From Conus ventricosus (Eukaryota > Mollusca > Gastropoda > Neogastropoda > Conidae), in contig CM031628.1 in assembly GCA_018398815.1 (NCBI GenBank), positions 10,344,199 to 10,408,198 on the forward strand: a DNA stretch of 64,000 nucleotides, written 5' to 3'. Below the pieces are notes generated by a model. The model saw only the letters and a program-made list of their open reading frames with translations. It had not been told where the DNA came from and made no database searches. Made by a program: the position numbers and the translations under genes. Numbering within the stretch: position 1 is the first letter of the stretch; the number at the start of each line of letters is the position of its first letter. Shown one piece after another: positions 34,468-46,912 of this stretch.

Positions 34468-35324
34468 ATGAACAAAACTATTATTTCGCCCCCAAAAATA
34501 TTGGAAGGGCATCACGCAAAACAAAAGCAAGCCCCCGGAGGGGTCAGTGAAAAAACGCAAAGGTGGTTTCTAAACAAGCGATTTGGCAAATTTATTTACC
34601 CGCACCCAGACGAAACAGAGACCGACTTTTTGAACACAACTCCCAAACGGCCCATCAAAAGGACTTCTATATTTACCCCTGATCGATTTGACGAAAAAAT
34701 TAAGTACGCCTCACATCAAAAGCAGCTTCAAAATAAAAGAGCGGACCTTAACACAAAAGAGTGCTTCTGCTGTTGCTGTTGCCATACAGGAATACCACAG
34801 GCCCTTAAATTTCCCTCGCTGATTCAAGTCATGATGGAAAAGAATTAAAAAGGCCAGTGAATCAATTATTTTAAAAAATCGAGTTACCCTAAAAGAGGCT
34901 TCCGGGGGTTCACAGATCACGGCTTTTGTTTAAAACTTTAACAAACATTTTCCGAAAGCTTTTTTTTTTTTAACCCTACACAGAGAGCTTTTTGACAATT
35001 TCCAACACAGAATGGGTCGAAACTGCCCTCAGTTTGCGCGCAATGAATAATGAAAAATTTAAAGGGCAAAACCAGTAAACAATCAAAAGAAAAAAAATAA
35101 ATGCTGTTGAAGGGGAGTCTTCATCCCGGGAAACATTACCTTTGGTTGAAAGTAAAGGGCCTTATTTTCCGGGGGAAGCAGAAGGGGGCACTCGCATCAG
35201 GGCAAAGATCCAGTTTTTAGTGGTACCCGACGAAATAAAAAGAATTGTAAAAATGAAAACCCCCCCGTGTATTATTTACGAGAAATGCACAACAAAAAGC
35301 CCGCCCCCCAAAGTCTTTTTGTGA
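34468..35324 (+). CDS. Unassigned Maverick reading-frame fragments (34,468-34,848 and 35,142-35,324)
   Basis: Two plus-strand open stretches with protein-like composition sit in the low-quality block, on the strand opposite the DNA polymerase and directly downstream of its C-terminal end. The first (126 codons) has FLNKRFGKFIYPHPDETE and a Cys-rich CFCCCCCH cluster. The second (60 codons) has GEAEGGTRIRAKIQFLVVPD and EIKRIVKMKTPP; in frame with it, sequence upstream of its ATG is also open. I do not recognise a family. They may be one gene split by errors, convergent with the polymerase. The Cys cluster may be an artefact of a short (TGC/TGT)n-like repeat. Confidence 0.3.
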
Positions 35325-35499
35325 AAGGGAAAAACGCAATAACCCCCAGACACTTCGCTTAAATTAAAATTTCGGTTCTCCGTGCCCAATTGCATATGAA
35401 AACCGGATTAACAAACACCGTTTTGTGTTTGTTCTATCTAAGATTTTTTGTTCAACTGTTGTGTTTAACCATGTAGATTAGATCGCATTTTTCGTTGCA

Positions 35500-37700
35500 T
35501 AAAATCTTTTGCCAAACAACTTCTTTTTAGTTGTCAGTGTATGTTTTATGCACAAGCTGCGGGGTATTCCTTTGCTTTTTTAATGATTTTTCCCGGCTCG
35601 AAATACTGTACATTTTCGACCTAAACCAACTACTCCTTAAACACCTTTTCCAGATAATTCATCCCTTTACTTTCCTAAAACCTTCTTGTTTGTAATTGAA
35701 TGCAAAGGCAATCTTTTGGATAATGATGTTTCATACCATCCCGCTGCCCCCTTTGGGCCCCTTCCATTTCCATGTCTTTTTAGATGTTTCAGTAGGTATC
35801 TATAAAAAACTATCTGTATCTGTGTAAAATACTCTGGCTCTGGGCAGGGGTTAAAGTAGTCATAAAAAATCCTAACACAAAAAACTTTTATAATTCTAAA
35901 AACAGTAAAACCCCAAAAAATACAGGTTTTCTAAATTTTACTTCTTTTTTTTCATCATTTTGCCAAAAAACGCAGAAATTTTTAAAATCTTTATAATTGG
36001 TTTTGAAATCAGCTTAATTGCTTCGTTTTCCTGGGCAATTACATCTTTTCGCTGTGCATTTTCCAATCTTTCCAAAAAAAGTGTTGTTTTACAACTTGAA
36101 AAAAACTTTTTTCTGAACATTGTGGATTTGGTTCTGAGATCATGTTTCATGATGTATGGTTTCATGAACTGTTCTTTATCGAAAGAATTAAAAGAGAACA
36201 GCTGTTAACTTTAAACCATTCTTAAAAAAATTGTAGAAGCCTGTAATGGGAGCTAATTTTTTTTTTCCCCCGAAGATTAGGCAAAGTTAGGTGGTTCCTT
36301 GATCCATCTTTAAATTTCGCTGCTAATGGGTTCATTATGCAGGCTGGAGTTTTTCCCGAGGATATTCAAGTCAAATTCAAAAATAAAAAAACGCTGGATC
36401 AGGGCGTTAAACTGGGGCCCAAAACCCCTTTAATCCTTTTGAATATTATTCGGGGTCTTCTGTTACATTTTTAAATTTGTTTAATGGAAAAGATTGCGCC
36501 ATTGCCCCCCTAAGATTTTTTGATCTAAAAACATGAGATAGTTACCCTTTTTTTCCCTCATAGTCGCCAAGATTTTTTGTTTGCTTTTCAGTAATGATGC
36601 GAAAGCCCTACAATTTCCCTCCACGCAATCCGTTTTTAAACATCTGAAGCATTGGTAAATCTGACAATAAATCAAACTGTCTCAGAACTTTAAGAAAGCA
36701 TCCCAAATAAACCCGGCGCAGAAATTAAAAGCGCGGGTCCAAAAATAATGTTTTTATGCAGGTTTTTTTAATTTTCAAAATATCCGCCAACAAACATAAT
36801 TTTGCCCCCAAGTATGAATCATGATAGTCTCCCCTCGTTTTTCAACTAACTTTTTCCAAGATCTTTAGATTGGTAATCGGGTCCTGAAGTCCCTTTTCCC
36901 CAAGCTAGAAAAAACGTGCTTTAGGAGGAAGTGTGTCTTCACAAAATTCCCAACTGTTTTTTTTTACCATAAGGGTAAACGCCCTTTTTAACAAGAGTTA
37001 GCAAAATATTCTTTCTTATTGGGAGGACTTTTAAGGACTAGCCATGACCTAATGAACCCATCAGTGTTGCATAGGGCTAAAAAGCATGTTTTTAGATTAA
37101 AGCACAGTCTTTTCTGATGACTGTGCAAAGCATACACCCTAAGGCATCGTCCCCTGTTTCATTATAAGAGAGAATCGAAAACCCCGCAAATTGTGAAAGA
37201 AGATGGGCAGCTTCCAGTTTTAGGATCAAAATTTATTGAAAATTGCATTTACGTGCGCGCTCCCCTGAAATTTCCGCTAATGTCATGGCTTTACTGTTTT
37301 TATTCTTTCTGCGCTGATGAAGCCCCAAAACCGCAAATCCAACAATTTTGGCTGAAAACCCGTTTTTGGGGTTCTTAAAGGTGAAATTAAAGTTTTCAGT
37401 AATTTTAGATTATTAGAACAGCCCATTGCGCACTTGCTGCATGCGTTTCAAAAAGTTTTCTGGGGCTTTTGGGCCCCTATATAATTTTGGCTTTAAAAGA
37501 CGCCACCCCGCCCTGACCCCCGATAAAAAGCAAATAAAACAAATTTAAATGTTTAAATCATAAGACTGTTTTTCGAAGTTTTTGTGGCGCGGCCCTTCAA
37601 AAGGAACAATGATTGATTCAAAGTCTGGGGTAAACAACATATGGGGGAATTTTGAAATCCTTTTCCCATTTTTTTAAAACAAACCTTTAGACCCGGGGTG
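35500..37700 (-). pseudogene. Family B DNA polymerase (Polinton/viral type, DNA_pol_B_2-like), read in fragments
   Basis: The enzyme replicates the element and carries a 3'-5' exonuclease and a polymerase domain. Motifs, in order on the minus strand: an exonuclease I-like DFES (37,625-37,614); a Cys/His region with GNFRGA near 37,240; VYPY (36,980-36,967) and LPPK (about 36,930-36,919) with FFSSL after it; the exonuclease III-like DYHDSYL (36,829-36,809); polymerase motif A region YLMFLDQ (about 36,545-36,520); motif B region LRTKST ... LISKPI (36,165-35,980); and motif C YTDTDS (35,826-35,809) with KKVLGK after it (near 35,680). All are in the right order and spacing for about 1,000 residues. 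The frame changes many times, probably from sequence errors. Outer limits are uncertain; the N-terminus may reach 38.5 kb and the C-terminus 35.3 kb. Confidence 0.85.
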
Positions 37701-40700
37701 GGGGGAAAAAATTATTTTCCGTATTAAAGTCTACAGAATTTTTAACAAGGGTTTTCTTATGTTCGCTGGGCGGCTTAACAATGGCATTTTTTGTTAAACA
37801 TTTTTTCTACAGAATTCCTTGTTTGTCCCCATCTTTTGAGAATCCCTTCTTTAAGCCCAACTCATCGTGCCGAAATCAATGTTAATGGGGAAGCCCCGCT
37901 GGTGAAAGCACAGAAATAAGTCAACATGATTTTTTGTCTTTTTTCGCCTATTTTTTGGACTGTTTTTTGGGACACTTTTTGGAAACCAAATTTTTTTCCC
38001 TCACCCCATTTTGTAACATTAACATTTTGGTTTTTTTTGTTCTTCAAACTGATAAATTTTGGTTACACAACGGGAAAGAAAACCCCATTTAAATTTAAAG
38101 ATCTTTGTTTAAAAAGGGGTTATAGTTAAAACACCTCTTTTGCTTTTTTGGGGGCGTAATGCCCACCTTTCAAGAACACACCACATAAAACATTTGTTTT
38201 TCTGTATTCTTTTTTTAGAACGCTCTTTTTGCAACTAATGTGGGGGTTGGGAAGTAAGCCCTTGCCAAAATTTCGGTGCAAACAGCCTGTTTTTTAATTT
38301 AATTTTAAAAATTTTCCCCTCTGCCCAAACCCCAACCTCTAAATTTTGGCTTTTTTCAGCCGCAGCGTCAAACGTGCAAGAAATTCGCTCCCCAAACCGG
38401 GTTAAGTAAATTTTTACAAAGAATTTTCCTGTTTTATCGAGACCCAGACTTCTAGTTTTTCCTTCTTTTATTTTTACATAGTAAAATTAAAACAGCTAAA
38501 AATTATTTTAAACTGGGGGGTCAATTTTTTTAGTTTAAACCTGGAATTTTGAAAAATTTAAGCATAACAACACTTGCCTGTACGTTTTGTTGGGCCAATG
38601 CCCTTCAAAATCAAAAACATTCCCCGCCCTTGAAAAACCCCCCCTCTCAAGCTTTCCCCTTCAAACAATTCGTCTTGCCCCCTTCATATATTTTACCCCA
38701 TGTTAAATTTTTTTTCAAACCTCAAAATTTTTTAAAATTTAAAAAAAAAATTAAAAAATCAATCAATATCAAAGGGTCTTTTTGGCGCTTGGACTCATAA
38801 ACAAAAGTATAAACACCTTTTGGGTTTTTTAAAAGTAAAGCTTTTAGAAAAAAGTTTAATGTTTTTCTTTTTACTTTTTTTAAGAGTCCTTTTTTTTTCT
38901 GCTCGGGGTCGGGCCGGGTTGAAAAAATTTGCCCCTTCGCCTTTTTTTAAAGATCAAATTTTTGGGTCTTTTGTATCATCAAAATCGCCTGTAAACGTTT
39001 AAAATTTTCTTTCCGTGATGTTTATCACTATGTTTTTATTTATTGTCATTTGAACGAACAAATTTAGCTGTTTTTAAATTTTAAACCCATAGCTGTGTGT
39101 TTTTTTGGGAGTTTATTTTTTTAAGGGGGGGCTACACACCTACACAAATTTAACACAGACCGAGAGCTAAAGAAAAACCTCCTAAGTAAAGCGCGGGTGC
39201 GCCTAGCCCGTTCCCAAAGAGCCCAAAACACCCCGTTCCTGCTAAGAGCACTTATGGTTATGCTCCATTTTTTAACATATGTAACAGCTTTAAAAAGGCA
39301 GCAGAATACCTTCGTTTGGTTTTGCTGTTTTTTTAAAGGCTTGCCCCAGAACCCCCTGCATTTGCGTAATTTTTTGTTAATCTAAAAGGTTTTTATTTGG
39401 GGTTTTCAAACTACTCTTTTTTGGGGCGGCGCTGTATTAAACTTTTTGGATAAACCTAAACAAAAAAGTTTTTTATAAAAAATAAAAAAATTTTTAGTAT
39501 TGAAATATTTTTTAATCTGTTTTTTTTCAATATTCAGCTGCCCCTCAATATTAAAAACAAATGTACTTTAAAGGGGTTTTTTTTGGGCTTCCCCTTTTTT
39601 ATCAATTTGAATGTTTATTACGTCTCTCACAAGTTCCCCCCTTTCCATGTAACGGATTACCTCCGTTGCCCTTTAGGCCCAATCCAAAACCGTTTTGTTT
39701 TTAAAATTTTCCAACAAGTCTTACGCTGTGAAGGTGTAGATCTTTAGCCAAAAAGGGTCAACTTTTTGGATTTTTTTACACCTCCCACCTTCCAAACATT
39801 TTTCCCTTTTTTCTTTAAAATGCGAAAAGGGTTTTAAAGCCCGCTAGCATAGTTTTGGGTTTAGGATTTCCCCCCTAAACCCCCGAACATTGAACTTTCG
39901 TTATTTTTGGGGGAAAAAAAAATTTTTTCACTTCCTCTTTTTAAATTTGGTTTTCTTCATTTTCAAACACAATAAAAATACCTTTAAGCGATTTTGCTGA
40001 ACGCAAAAAACAAATTTCCATATATTTTCCTGCCCTTTTTCTGGGATATTTTGTATATGAATCACTCTTTCGAAATAAATTACAAATTTCAACTCAAAAT
40101 TGGTCCCCAAAACACCTTGCAAAATTTAATTTGCTAACAACGTCAAACCTAACGAGATGTCAAAATGCTGTACTTTGCTTCGGCTCGTTAAATTTGATAA
40201 CCCCCGTTTGTATTCATTAAAGTTGTTCATATAAACAACCCTGTTTTTTAAAGCCCCTTAAAGAAAGGGCATGCGCTTTTAACAACTCAACATCAAAAGG
40301 GAATGGAAAAGCTTTTTCCCCAAACGAAAAAATTTACAGCCACAATTTTTTTTGCCGTTTTTAGTATCTGCGGCACCTATTCTATTTTTTTAGTGCTTCT
40401 TCATTTCAAATTCCTTAAAACGAAAAAACACCCTTTCTTTCCCCTTTTTAGCCATAATGGGAATGGGGTTTAAAAATATGTCTGCATTGTGAAAAAAAAA
40501 ATTTTTTCCTTCCCCCCAAAGTTTTATAGAAATTTTCTTAACGATTGCCCCCCCCAGATTTTTGTACAACTGCCTTTTTTGGGTCTGTTTTTGAATCGAG
40601 TTCCAAATTTTGGGAAAGAAAAGGCGCAACCTGGCCAATCACGTCATGGCTCCTAGGCCCCGGGAAAATTTGACAGAAAGAATTTGATCTGAAACAATAG

Positions 40701-41289
40701 TAAAAATTGGTTTTTATTTGGAACAGAAATAGTCCGCTTATTTCCCTTCCCCCCAAAGGGGTTTTTTTCCAGTTTTCTAGGGGGTTTAAGAATGGGCCCA
40801 TGTGCTTGCGAAAATTTTTATGAAGCAAAAAAAAAATTTAAATTTATTTAAAAACAGGGCCCAGGAAATGGAGAAAAAAATTTAAATGTTTTTTTTCCGG
40901 GAACACATGAGTAAATAAACCCCTTTTAATAAAAAATCGCTCAACGCTCTAAATTTGGGGAAAAAAAAAAAGAATTAACAAAAGAAAGGAAAATCTTTTT
41001 AAAACGAAAGTTTAGGCCAAAACCCCTCCCGAATTTTAGCCCCCAATGATTTTGAATTAAAAGAAAGATCATTTTTCTGTAAAAAACGATCAAGGGGAAC
41101 CTTTTTCGGCTTACAACTAAACCCCCCCCCCTCAAAGTTTTTTAGCCAAGAATCCCCCTTTTACAAAGACTCCGGGGGTGAAAGAAAAAAATCCCCCTTT
41201 TCTTGTTAGGCCAAAATTAAGGGGGGAGGCAGTTTCCCAACTTCAAAACACCTGGGAAACTCCCAACAGCTACCCAAAAACCCAAAAAA
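37701..41289. other. Maverick interior, no gene assigned
   Basis: Low-quality sequence. The part to about 38.5 kb may hold the polymerase N-terminus (minus strand). Minus-strand stretches at 40,390-40,828 (for example RLRLFFPKIWNSIQKQT in one frame) look protein-like but match no family I recognise. No integrase or capsid motif was found. Confidence 0.4.
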
Positions 41290-41481
41290 TGGAACTTGAA
41301 GAATTAAATCAAACGGCAGATGAAATAATAAATGCAATAGAAGCAGAAACCTTTTTTTTAGAAGAAACACATTTAAAAAAATATACAAACTTCGCCGCTA
41401 CCCATGCGAAAATAAACGGCCCCTTATCATGCTTTGAAAGCCAGAGGGGAATTTTAACCAAAAACCCAAAAAAGCAAAACT
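41290..41481 (+). CDS. Small acidic Maverick ORF, unassigned
   Basis: An ATG at 41,290 opens 63 codons (MELEELNQTADEIINAIEAE, then FFLEETHLKKYTNFAATHAK) ending at TAG near 41,479. The helical, Glu-rich composition and normal-looking codons contrast with the surrounding noise, so this may be a real small protein. A basic stretch starting MAYKKRKKK follows at 41,491, and a hydrophobic stretch (GDIVRWVFSLGSK) near 41,950-41,990. Basic and membrane-active small virion proteins are known from adenovirus-like elements, but I cannot link these pieces to a family. Confidence 0.3.
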
Positions 41482-42060
41482 AGGGGAAAAATGGCATATA
41501 AAAAGAGAAAAAAAAAACTCGTTAGGCGATGACCCAACTTTGGGCCGATATTAAAAAAAAATAAGACAAAGACCCAAAAAATCTTTAACAAGAAAGATAG
41601 CCAAAACTAAAGGGGCTGCTACAACCCAGACCAATTTCAACACAATGAAAAGAAAAGAGAAACTAAAACCAAAAAATTTTTTTATTAAACACAACGCCCC
41701 ACAGAACGAATAAAAACACTGTTTAAAAAAGAGCAAGATCACATTAGCAAACGTTTTTAAATGCCTTAGGGTTTTCAAAAAGTACAAAAGGGGGATGGCT
41801 TTTTACCCCGGGTTTGGGGGAGAGCAAAGTTTAGTGGCCCTCCGCCGCCACGCCTCCGCCTGATAAATCATGGGTAAAAAAAACACTTGATCATCGCAAG
41901 TTTATTAAAAAAATTAGCTGGAAAGCCCCTGGACCCCTTTACCAGGGAAAATTGGGGATATTGTCCGCTGGGTTTTTTCACTGGGAAGCAAAATAATTGG
42001 CTTAAAGGCCGAGCAAAATTTTGGACAATTAAATTCTCGTAATAGTTGGGTTAAATATTT

Positions 42061-44560
42061 TAAAAAAAGCCCCAAATAAACCAAAGCCATTAATCCAAGA
42101 ACAAGCGCTGTCCTTTTTTAATTCATTTGGGCTCGCGAACAGAGTCCCCGAGCTTTTCTGATTTTTTCAATGACTTTTTGGGGGGGTTTTGGAACCCCCA
42201 GGGAAATTTTAAAGACTTTTAAACTTTGGGGGTTTTGTTATTTTTTGAAAAAAATTTCTGGCTCAGAATTTTTTGGCGTTTTTTTTTTCCCCAAACCTTT
42301 TGTTCATTTTCCTGCTATGAATTTCATTAAATTTTAGTTTAAATTTTTTGAAACCCACTGGGGTCCCGAGGTCAGAAGGCACAAGTATAAACCCATGGGC
42401 CAAAAACCCAAAACCCACTTTTGATTCTTGCGTATTGTAAAACAGGGTTTGGGACCTTTTTAATACTTTTAAAGGGAAAAACAACTGTAGGGAAATTAAA
42501 AGGGGTCCCCAAAAATTTTCTAAGTATTGTTTTTGTGCTCAAAGCCAGTAAAGTATCATTTTTGCCCCGATCTCGCCTGTCTTTCGAACCAAACAAACAA
42601 CCCAAAGGGAAGTAAAGAATAGAGGCTTTATTCTTTTAAATTCCCCCTCTAGTTTTTGGGCCCCTTTAAAACGTCTAAGATAAATGTTTTCCTCGTTTTT
42701 TGGGCCCTTTCCCTAAAGGGCCAGGGCTGAAACCCAATTTTTTAAAGGAGAACCCCCATTTAAAGTTATACTTTCTGTGCGTGCCCGGGAAAAAAAATGA
42801 CGCCCTAGGCCAGATTAAGAACCAACTTTTGGGGCTAAAGTCCGTCTTGAAAGTTAATATTGAATTCGTTAAAAGATCCTTTCAAAAGCCCTTTATGTCT
42901 AAAAATGTTCTAAAAGGGTTTAAAAAGATTTTTTTCCCTTCGGGGAATGGGGGCTTTCAGTTTTAAATCAAAAACGCCTTTAAAAGGGGAATAGAAAAAA
43001 TCTGTCCCTGACCTCACCAAAGGGTCAGAAGATTTAGATGAACAGCAAACGACACTCCCCACCCATTTATGCACAAGACACAGAAAGTTTAACTGGGTTT
43101 TGAAAAAACGCATCGGATGACAAAACCCCGCTTTTTGGATTTTGCTCGTTTTTTAAAAGGGGGGGTTTAAAATAGCTCTTTTAAAGGGGTACCACCTTTT
43201 TATGAAAAGAGGGAGTCCCGGGCCAAAAAAGCAAAAGCAAGGGTTGGGCATTTTTTTAAATTTTTTAAAATTTTATGCGGGCCCCAAAAAAAATTTTTTC
43301 CCCCAGTAATTTTTAATGCACTCATTTTAATTTTTTTTAAAAAAATGTTTGGGAACAATAACAACTCAAGACATCCCCTTTGTTTTTAGAACAAATTTTT
43401 GATTAAAAATTGCGGGGGCCCGGGAAAGGTCGCGCTCCCCTGAAAAATTTACAAAGTCAAGGGTTTTTAAAAAAAGGGGAAACCAAAGGGGGAAAAAAAA
43501 GATTACAAAAATTGTGGGGCCCCAAAAACTAACCATTAACAATACCTGATGGTTTTTTACGGGGTTTTTCTCCCCCAAAAGAAGCAAGAAAATTTTGGCC
43601 CTTACTCCCCAAACTTAACAATGCAAATCTAAAACAAAAAAACATTCGAAAAACCCGAAAAAGCAATTACTTTTTTTGATAAAGGCCACTTTAAAAAAAT
43701 TTGGGTTTAAAGTTTTACACTCAGGTCACAAAAGATTTTTGTTGCGGCCCAACAAAACTACTTTTTAAGGGGGGAAAAAAAGCTCGAACTTTCTTTTCAT
43801 TCAATTTCTTAATGTTCATTTGGGTGAGCCCGAGCAAATGATAAAAATTTTTATGATGGGAAAGGCCCCCCAAAAAAGTTTTAAAAGCTTTTAAACCCGG
43901 GAAAAACTGCATATTGGGGAAATTAAAGAAATTATACAATTTCCCCAATTTACAGTTTAAAAGAATTTGTTTGGGAGGGTTTTGGAATTATTAAAATTTA
44001 AAAAATTTCAGACAAAGCAGGGGGAAATTTTGAAATGCGAAAAACCTACACAATGTTTTGGAAATAAAATAAAAAACTGTACTAAAAATTTTCGCGTGGC
44101 CAAAAATCCGGAGTTTTAAAAAGCGCCGTAAGGTGTATAACTTTAGAAAAAAAAGACCTTTCAGAAGTTGCCGGGGGCTTTGAAAAGAACGGGAGATAGG
44201 CCTTTGAAGGGTTTTTGAGTACACAAAAAAGGTTTATAAAAGCAAAGATTGGGGAAAAAAAAAAGTTTCCTAAACAGAACAACGCCAAACTAGAACAAAA
44301 AAATTTGGCCAGTATGAATATAAAATTTTTCGAAAAGGGCCCGACCTCAAAAGGGACTTAGAACCCAAATTTAAAAGGGAAATAAAATTTTAAAATTTAT
44401 AAGCCCCCTTTACATATTTTAGGGCCCTCAAAAAAATTTTTTGAAAAACATTCAAAATCTGGCCCTTTAAAATGAATTCCCTTTTGCCGGGCACAATAAA
44501 TCCGAAAGAAAATTTTAAAAAACGCCAAGGGGAAAAAGCAGTACATCCTCCACAGAAAAG
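42061..44560. other. Maverick interior, no gene assigned
   Basis: Low-quality block; frames of 60-88 codons on both strands are without motif. Structural genes are expected hereabouts from the general gene content of the family, but the sequence does not show them. Confidence 0.4.
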
Positions 44561-45322
44561 AAACAGTTGTACTTACCTGTGCATGGTTGGTCTGCATCAG
44601 TGGCCTCTTCGTGACCGTAGAGCCTGGCGCCTACTGAATGATCGTTTGAGAGCCTATACTTTGACAGGAGTTTCTGAGTAGGGTTAGCTCCCCAGTCTCC
44701 TGTCTTTTTGTTTTTTTCTATTTTCTTTTATTTTATTCATTTATTTTTCTTCTCACTTACTTTTGTATCTATCCCTCTCCTTCCTACCCTCCTTTGCCCC
44801 CTCCTCTCCCCTCCCCCTCCTTTTTTTTTTTTTTTTTTTTTTTCCCTTTCTCCCCCCACCCTCCCCCTTTTTTTTTTTCTACCCCCCTCTCCCCCTTTCC
44901 CTTCTTCTCCCTCACCCCTCCGTCCTTGTTCCTTTTCTATCGTCCTCTGAAGGGCTCCTTCCCCCTTTCGTTCCTTCTCTTTACTTTCCATCTTACTTCC
45001 TTTCTCTCTACTTTCGACCTCTACTATTCTCCTCTCTCACCCCCCCCCCCCCCACCCACCTCCCCCCTCGCCCTCCCTCATACTTCCACCCTTCCTTTAG
45101 GCCCCTCTTTTGTCCCTCTTTATGTCTCTCCTTCTTTCCCCCCGCGCCCTCCCCTTTCCCCTCCCTCCCCTCCTTTTTCTTCCCCTTTTTTTTTTAAATT
45201 TTTTTTTTTAGTCTATCTGTATGTATGTGTATATATATGTATGTGTGTATGTATATATATATATATATATATGTATATGTATATATGTTTATATATGTAT
45301 GTGTGTGTATATATATATGTAT

Positions 45323-45354
<32 letters not shown>

Positions 45355-45622
45355 GGTCATTGGGAGTGTTGTTAGCGCCTCTCATCATGACCGCATATCA
45401 TCTTTTGCGTTAATGCTCTTATTTTTGCCCTTTTTTTCTGTTGCGCCACCATAGCACCACCTACTTCCCTATGCTACACCCAGATGTCTTAATGTATGCC
45501 TTGTTTGTACATTTACCCATTTATTCCCCATTGTTACCCCCCCCCCCCCCCCCCCCCCCAAGCGTGTGCGCTTATTGGCGTGTGTATGTGTGCGTGCGTG
45601 TTTGTTCGTGCGCACGCGCGCA

Positions 45623-45697
<75 letters not shown>

Positions 45698-46156
45698 TGT
45701 GTGTGTGTGTGTAGGCTTTGCCCGCGGGCAAGTGCTTTTTTTTTTTTTTTTTTTTTTCGTGTGTGTGGGGGGGTGAGCCTTGCAGCTCTTAGCTGCGTCT
45801 GGCTAGTGGGTTTTTTCTCGGGGTTCTCCCGTTTCCCTCTCACCCCTTGGTGCTTGGGTAGGGCAACCTACCCTTGGGTCAGACTTGGGTCGGATGCTTT
45901 AGGCGGCTGACCCCCTTCTCTCCCCCCCCCCCCCCCCCCCTCCCCTTGTCATTTAAAATGATTTTCGAGTATATTGTATCTTATTTATTGTGCTTTCTCT
46001 TGTTCATTTCATTCATATGCAACACACCCACTACATACCATCACACCCCCTCCCCCTCCACTCACTCTCCTTCCCCTCCTCTTCTCTCTCTTATTCTCCA
46101 CTCTTCCTCTACTTCCATTTCTCTCTCTGTCCTCTCCCCTCTCTTTCTCCCCTCCC

Positions 46157-46209
<53 letters not shown>

Positions 46210-46500
46210 TCTCCTTTTCCTCCTCCTCACTTTACTCTACCCTCTTTCCTCGTGCCCTATTCTTCGAACTCTACTCACCCTCTCTTCCACTGTCCCTCTG
46301 TCTACTTCATTCACCACTTTGGCTTCACAAGGGGAGTATTGTGCATGTTTATGTCTGTATTTTTTTGTCGCTGAGGAAGGCATTTTTGCCGAAAATTTCT
46401 TGTCCCGTTTTGTGTCGTGCATTAAATCGTCGTTACTTCACACTTTGTTTGTGTGTGCTCTTCTGCGTTTTTTGTCGTGTTTCAGTAACGCCGCAGTTTG
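44561..46500. other. Low-complexity segment of normal quality inside the Maverick; possible nested insertion
   Basis: The texture returns to normal at about 44,560. The segment holds poly-T runs (44,820-44,843 and 45,328-45,354), C/T-rich stretches (44,770-45,180), a (TA)n/(TATG)n tract (45,228-45,320), C runs (45,537-45,559), (GT)n (45,625-45,712) and (CT)n (46,165-46,208). A GAAGGCATTTTTGCCGAAA motif near 46,375-46,395 resembles the 3' regions of some LINE or Penelope-type elements. No gene is evident. Borders of any insertion are not defined. Confidence 0.5.
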
Positions 46501-46578
46501 TTTCATTTGCCAGTTGTAAAAAAAGCTTCTACAAAATTACAGTTCTTTCCAAGCAGAAAATTAGGAGACACGTTCACA

Positions 46579-46896
46579 ATGATATTTGAAATTTCTGTCT
46601 TTAAAGATGTGGAGAGGGATGGGGTTGTGGGCGTTAGTGATGACCTTATAAAAGGAATTAATATTAGCTGGCAAAACTTAGACGTTAAACGTCTTAACGT
46701 TACCATCGTCGTTCTTCACAATGGCGAGGATATTAAGATCATAACAACAAGCAACAAAATCAATGTTGACTTAAATAGAAACAATCTTACAGAACTGAAT
46801 TGGATTAATCTTACACATTTAGGCCTCGTAGGGTTTTATTATACTGAACAAGTTTTGACAGAGAGTATGATAAAAATAATAACTGGATTAGATTAA
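46579..46896 (+). CDS. Unknown Maverick protein directly upstream of the ATPase
   Basis: An open frame of 106 codons from the ATG at 46,579; the same frame is open back to at least 46,498, with an earlier ATG there. It ends at 46,896, only 16 bases before the ATPase start, and is on the same strand. It reads MIFEISVFKDVERDGVVGVS, then DLIKGINISWQNLDVKRLNV, then a beta-rich and Asn-rich middle, and ends LVGFYYTEQVL ... IITGLD. No family is recognised. Its closeness to the packaging ATPase suggests a virion or packaging role, but that is inference. I prefer the ATG at 46,579 because the upstream part reads into GT/T-rich sequence. Confidence 0.6.
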   Translation: MIFEISVFKDVERDGVVGVSDDLIKGINISWQNLDVKRLNVTIVVLHNGEDIKIITTSNKINVDLNRNNLTELNWINLTHLGLVGFYYTEQVLTESMIKIITGLD

Positions 46897-46912
46897 ATTC
46901 TGCTATAAAACT

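Larger units (their letters stand above)
30650..44560. other. Block with abnormal homopolymer texture (probably unpolished sequence) inside the Maverick
   Basis: For about 13.9 kb almost every base occurs in runs of two to six (AAAA, CCCC, TTTT, GGGG in succession), unlike both flanks. Recognisable protein segments change frame roughly every 50-200 bases while similarity continues. Insertion-type homopolymer errors of raw long reads would give this texture; random mutation would not. Most genes of the element must lie here. Apart from the polymerase and a few open stretches noted separately, no frame can be assigned. Frames of 60-100 codons on either strand should not be taken as genes. Confidence 0.75.

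Noticed and set aside
41551..41787. Minus-strand hydrophobic 78-codon frame as a membrane protein
   Set aside because: It is antisense to a Lys-rich plus-strand stretch in poor-quality sequence; hydrophobicity is expected from that.
44763..45324. Pro/Ser/Phe-rich frames of 144-176 codons
   Set aside because: Pyrimidine-rich low-complexity DNA without conserved features.
45874..46589. Frames of 166-199 codons over the (CT)n region
   Set aside because: Open because of simple repeats; the three frames overlap each other.
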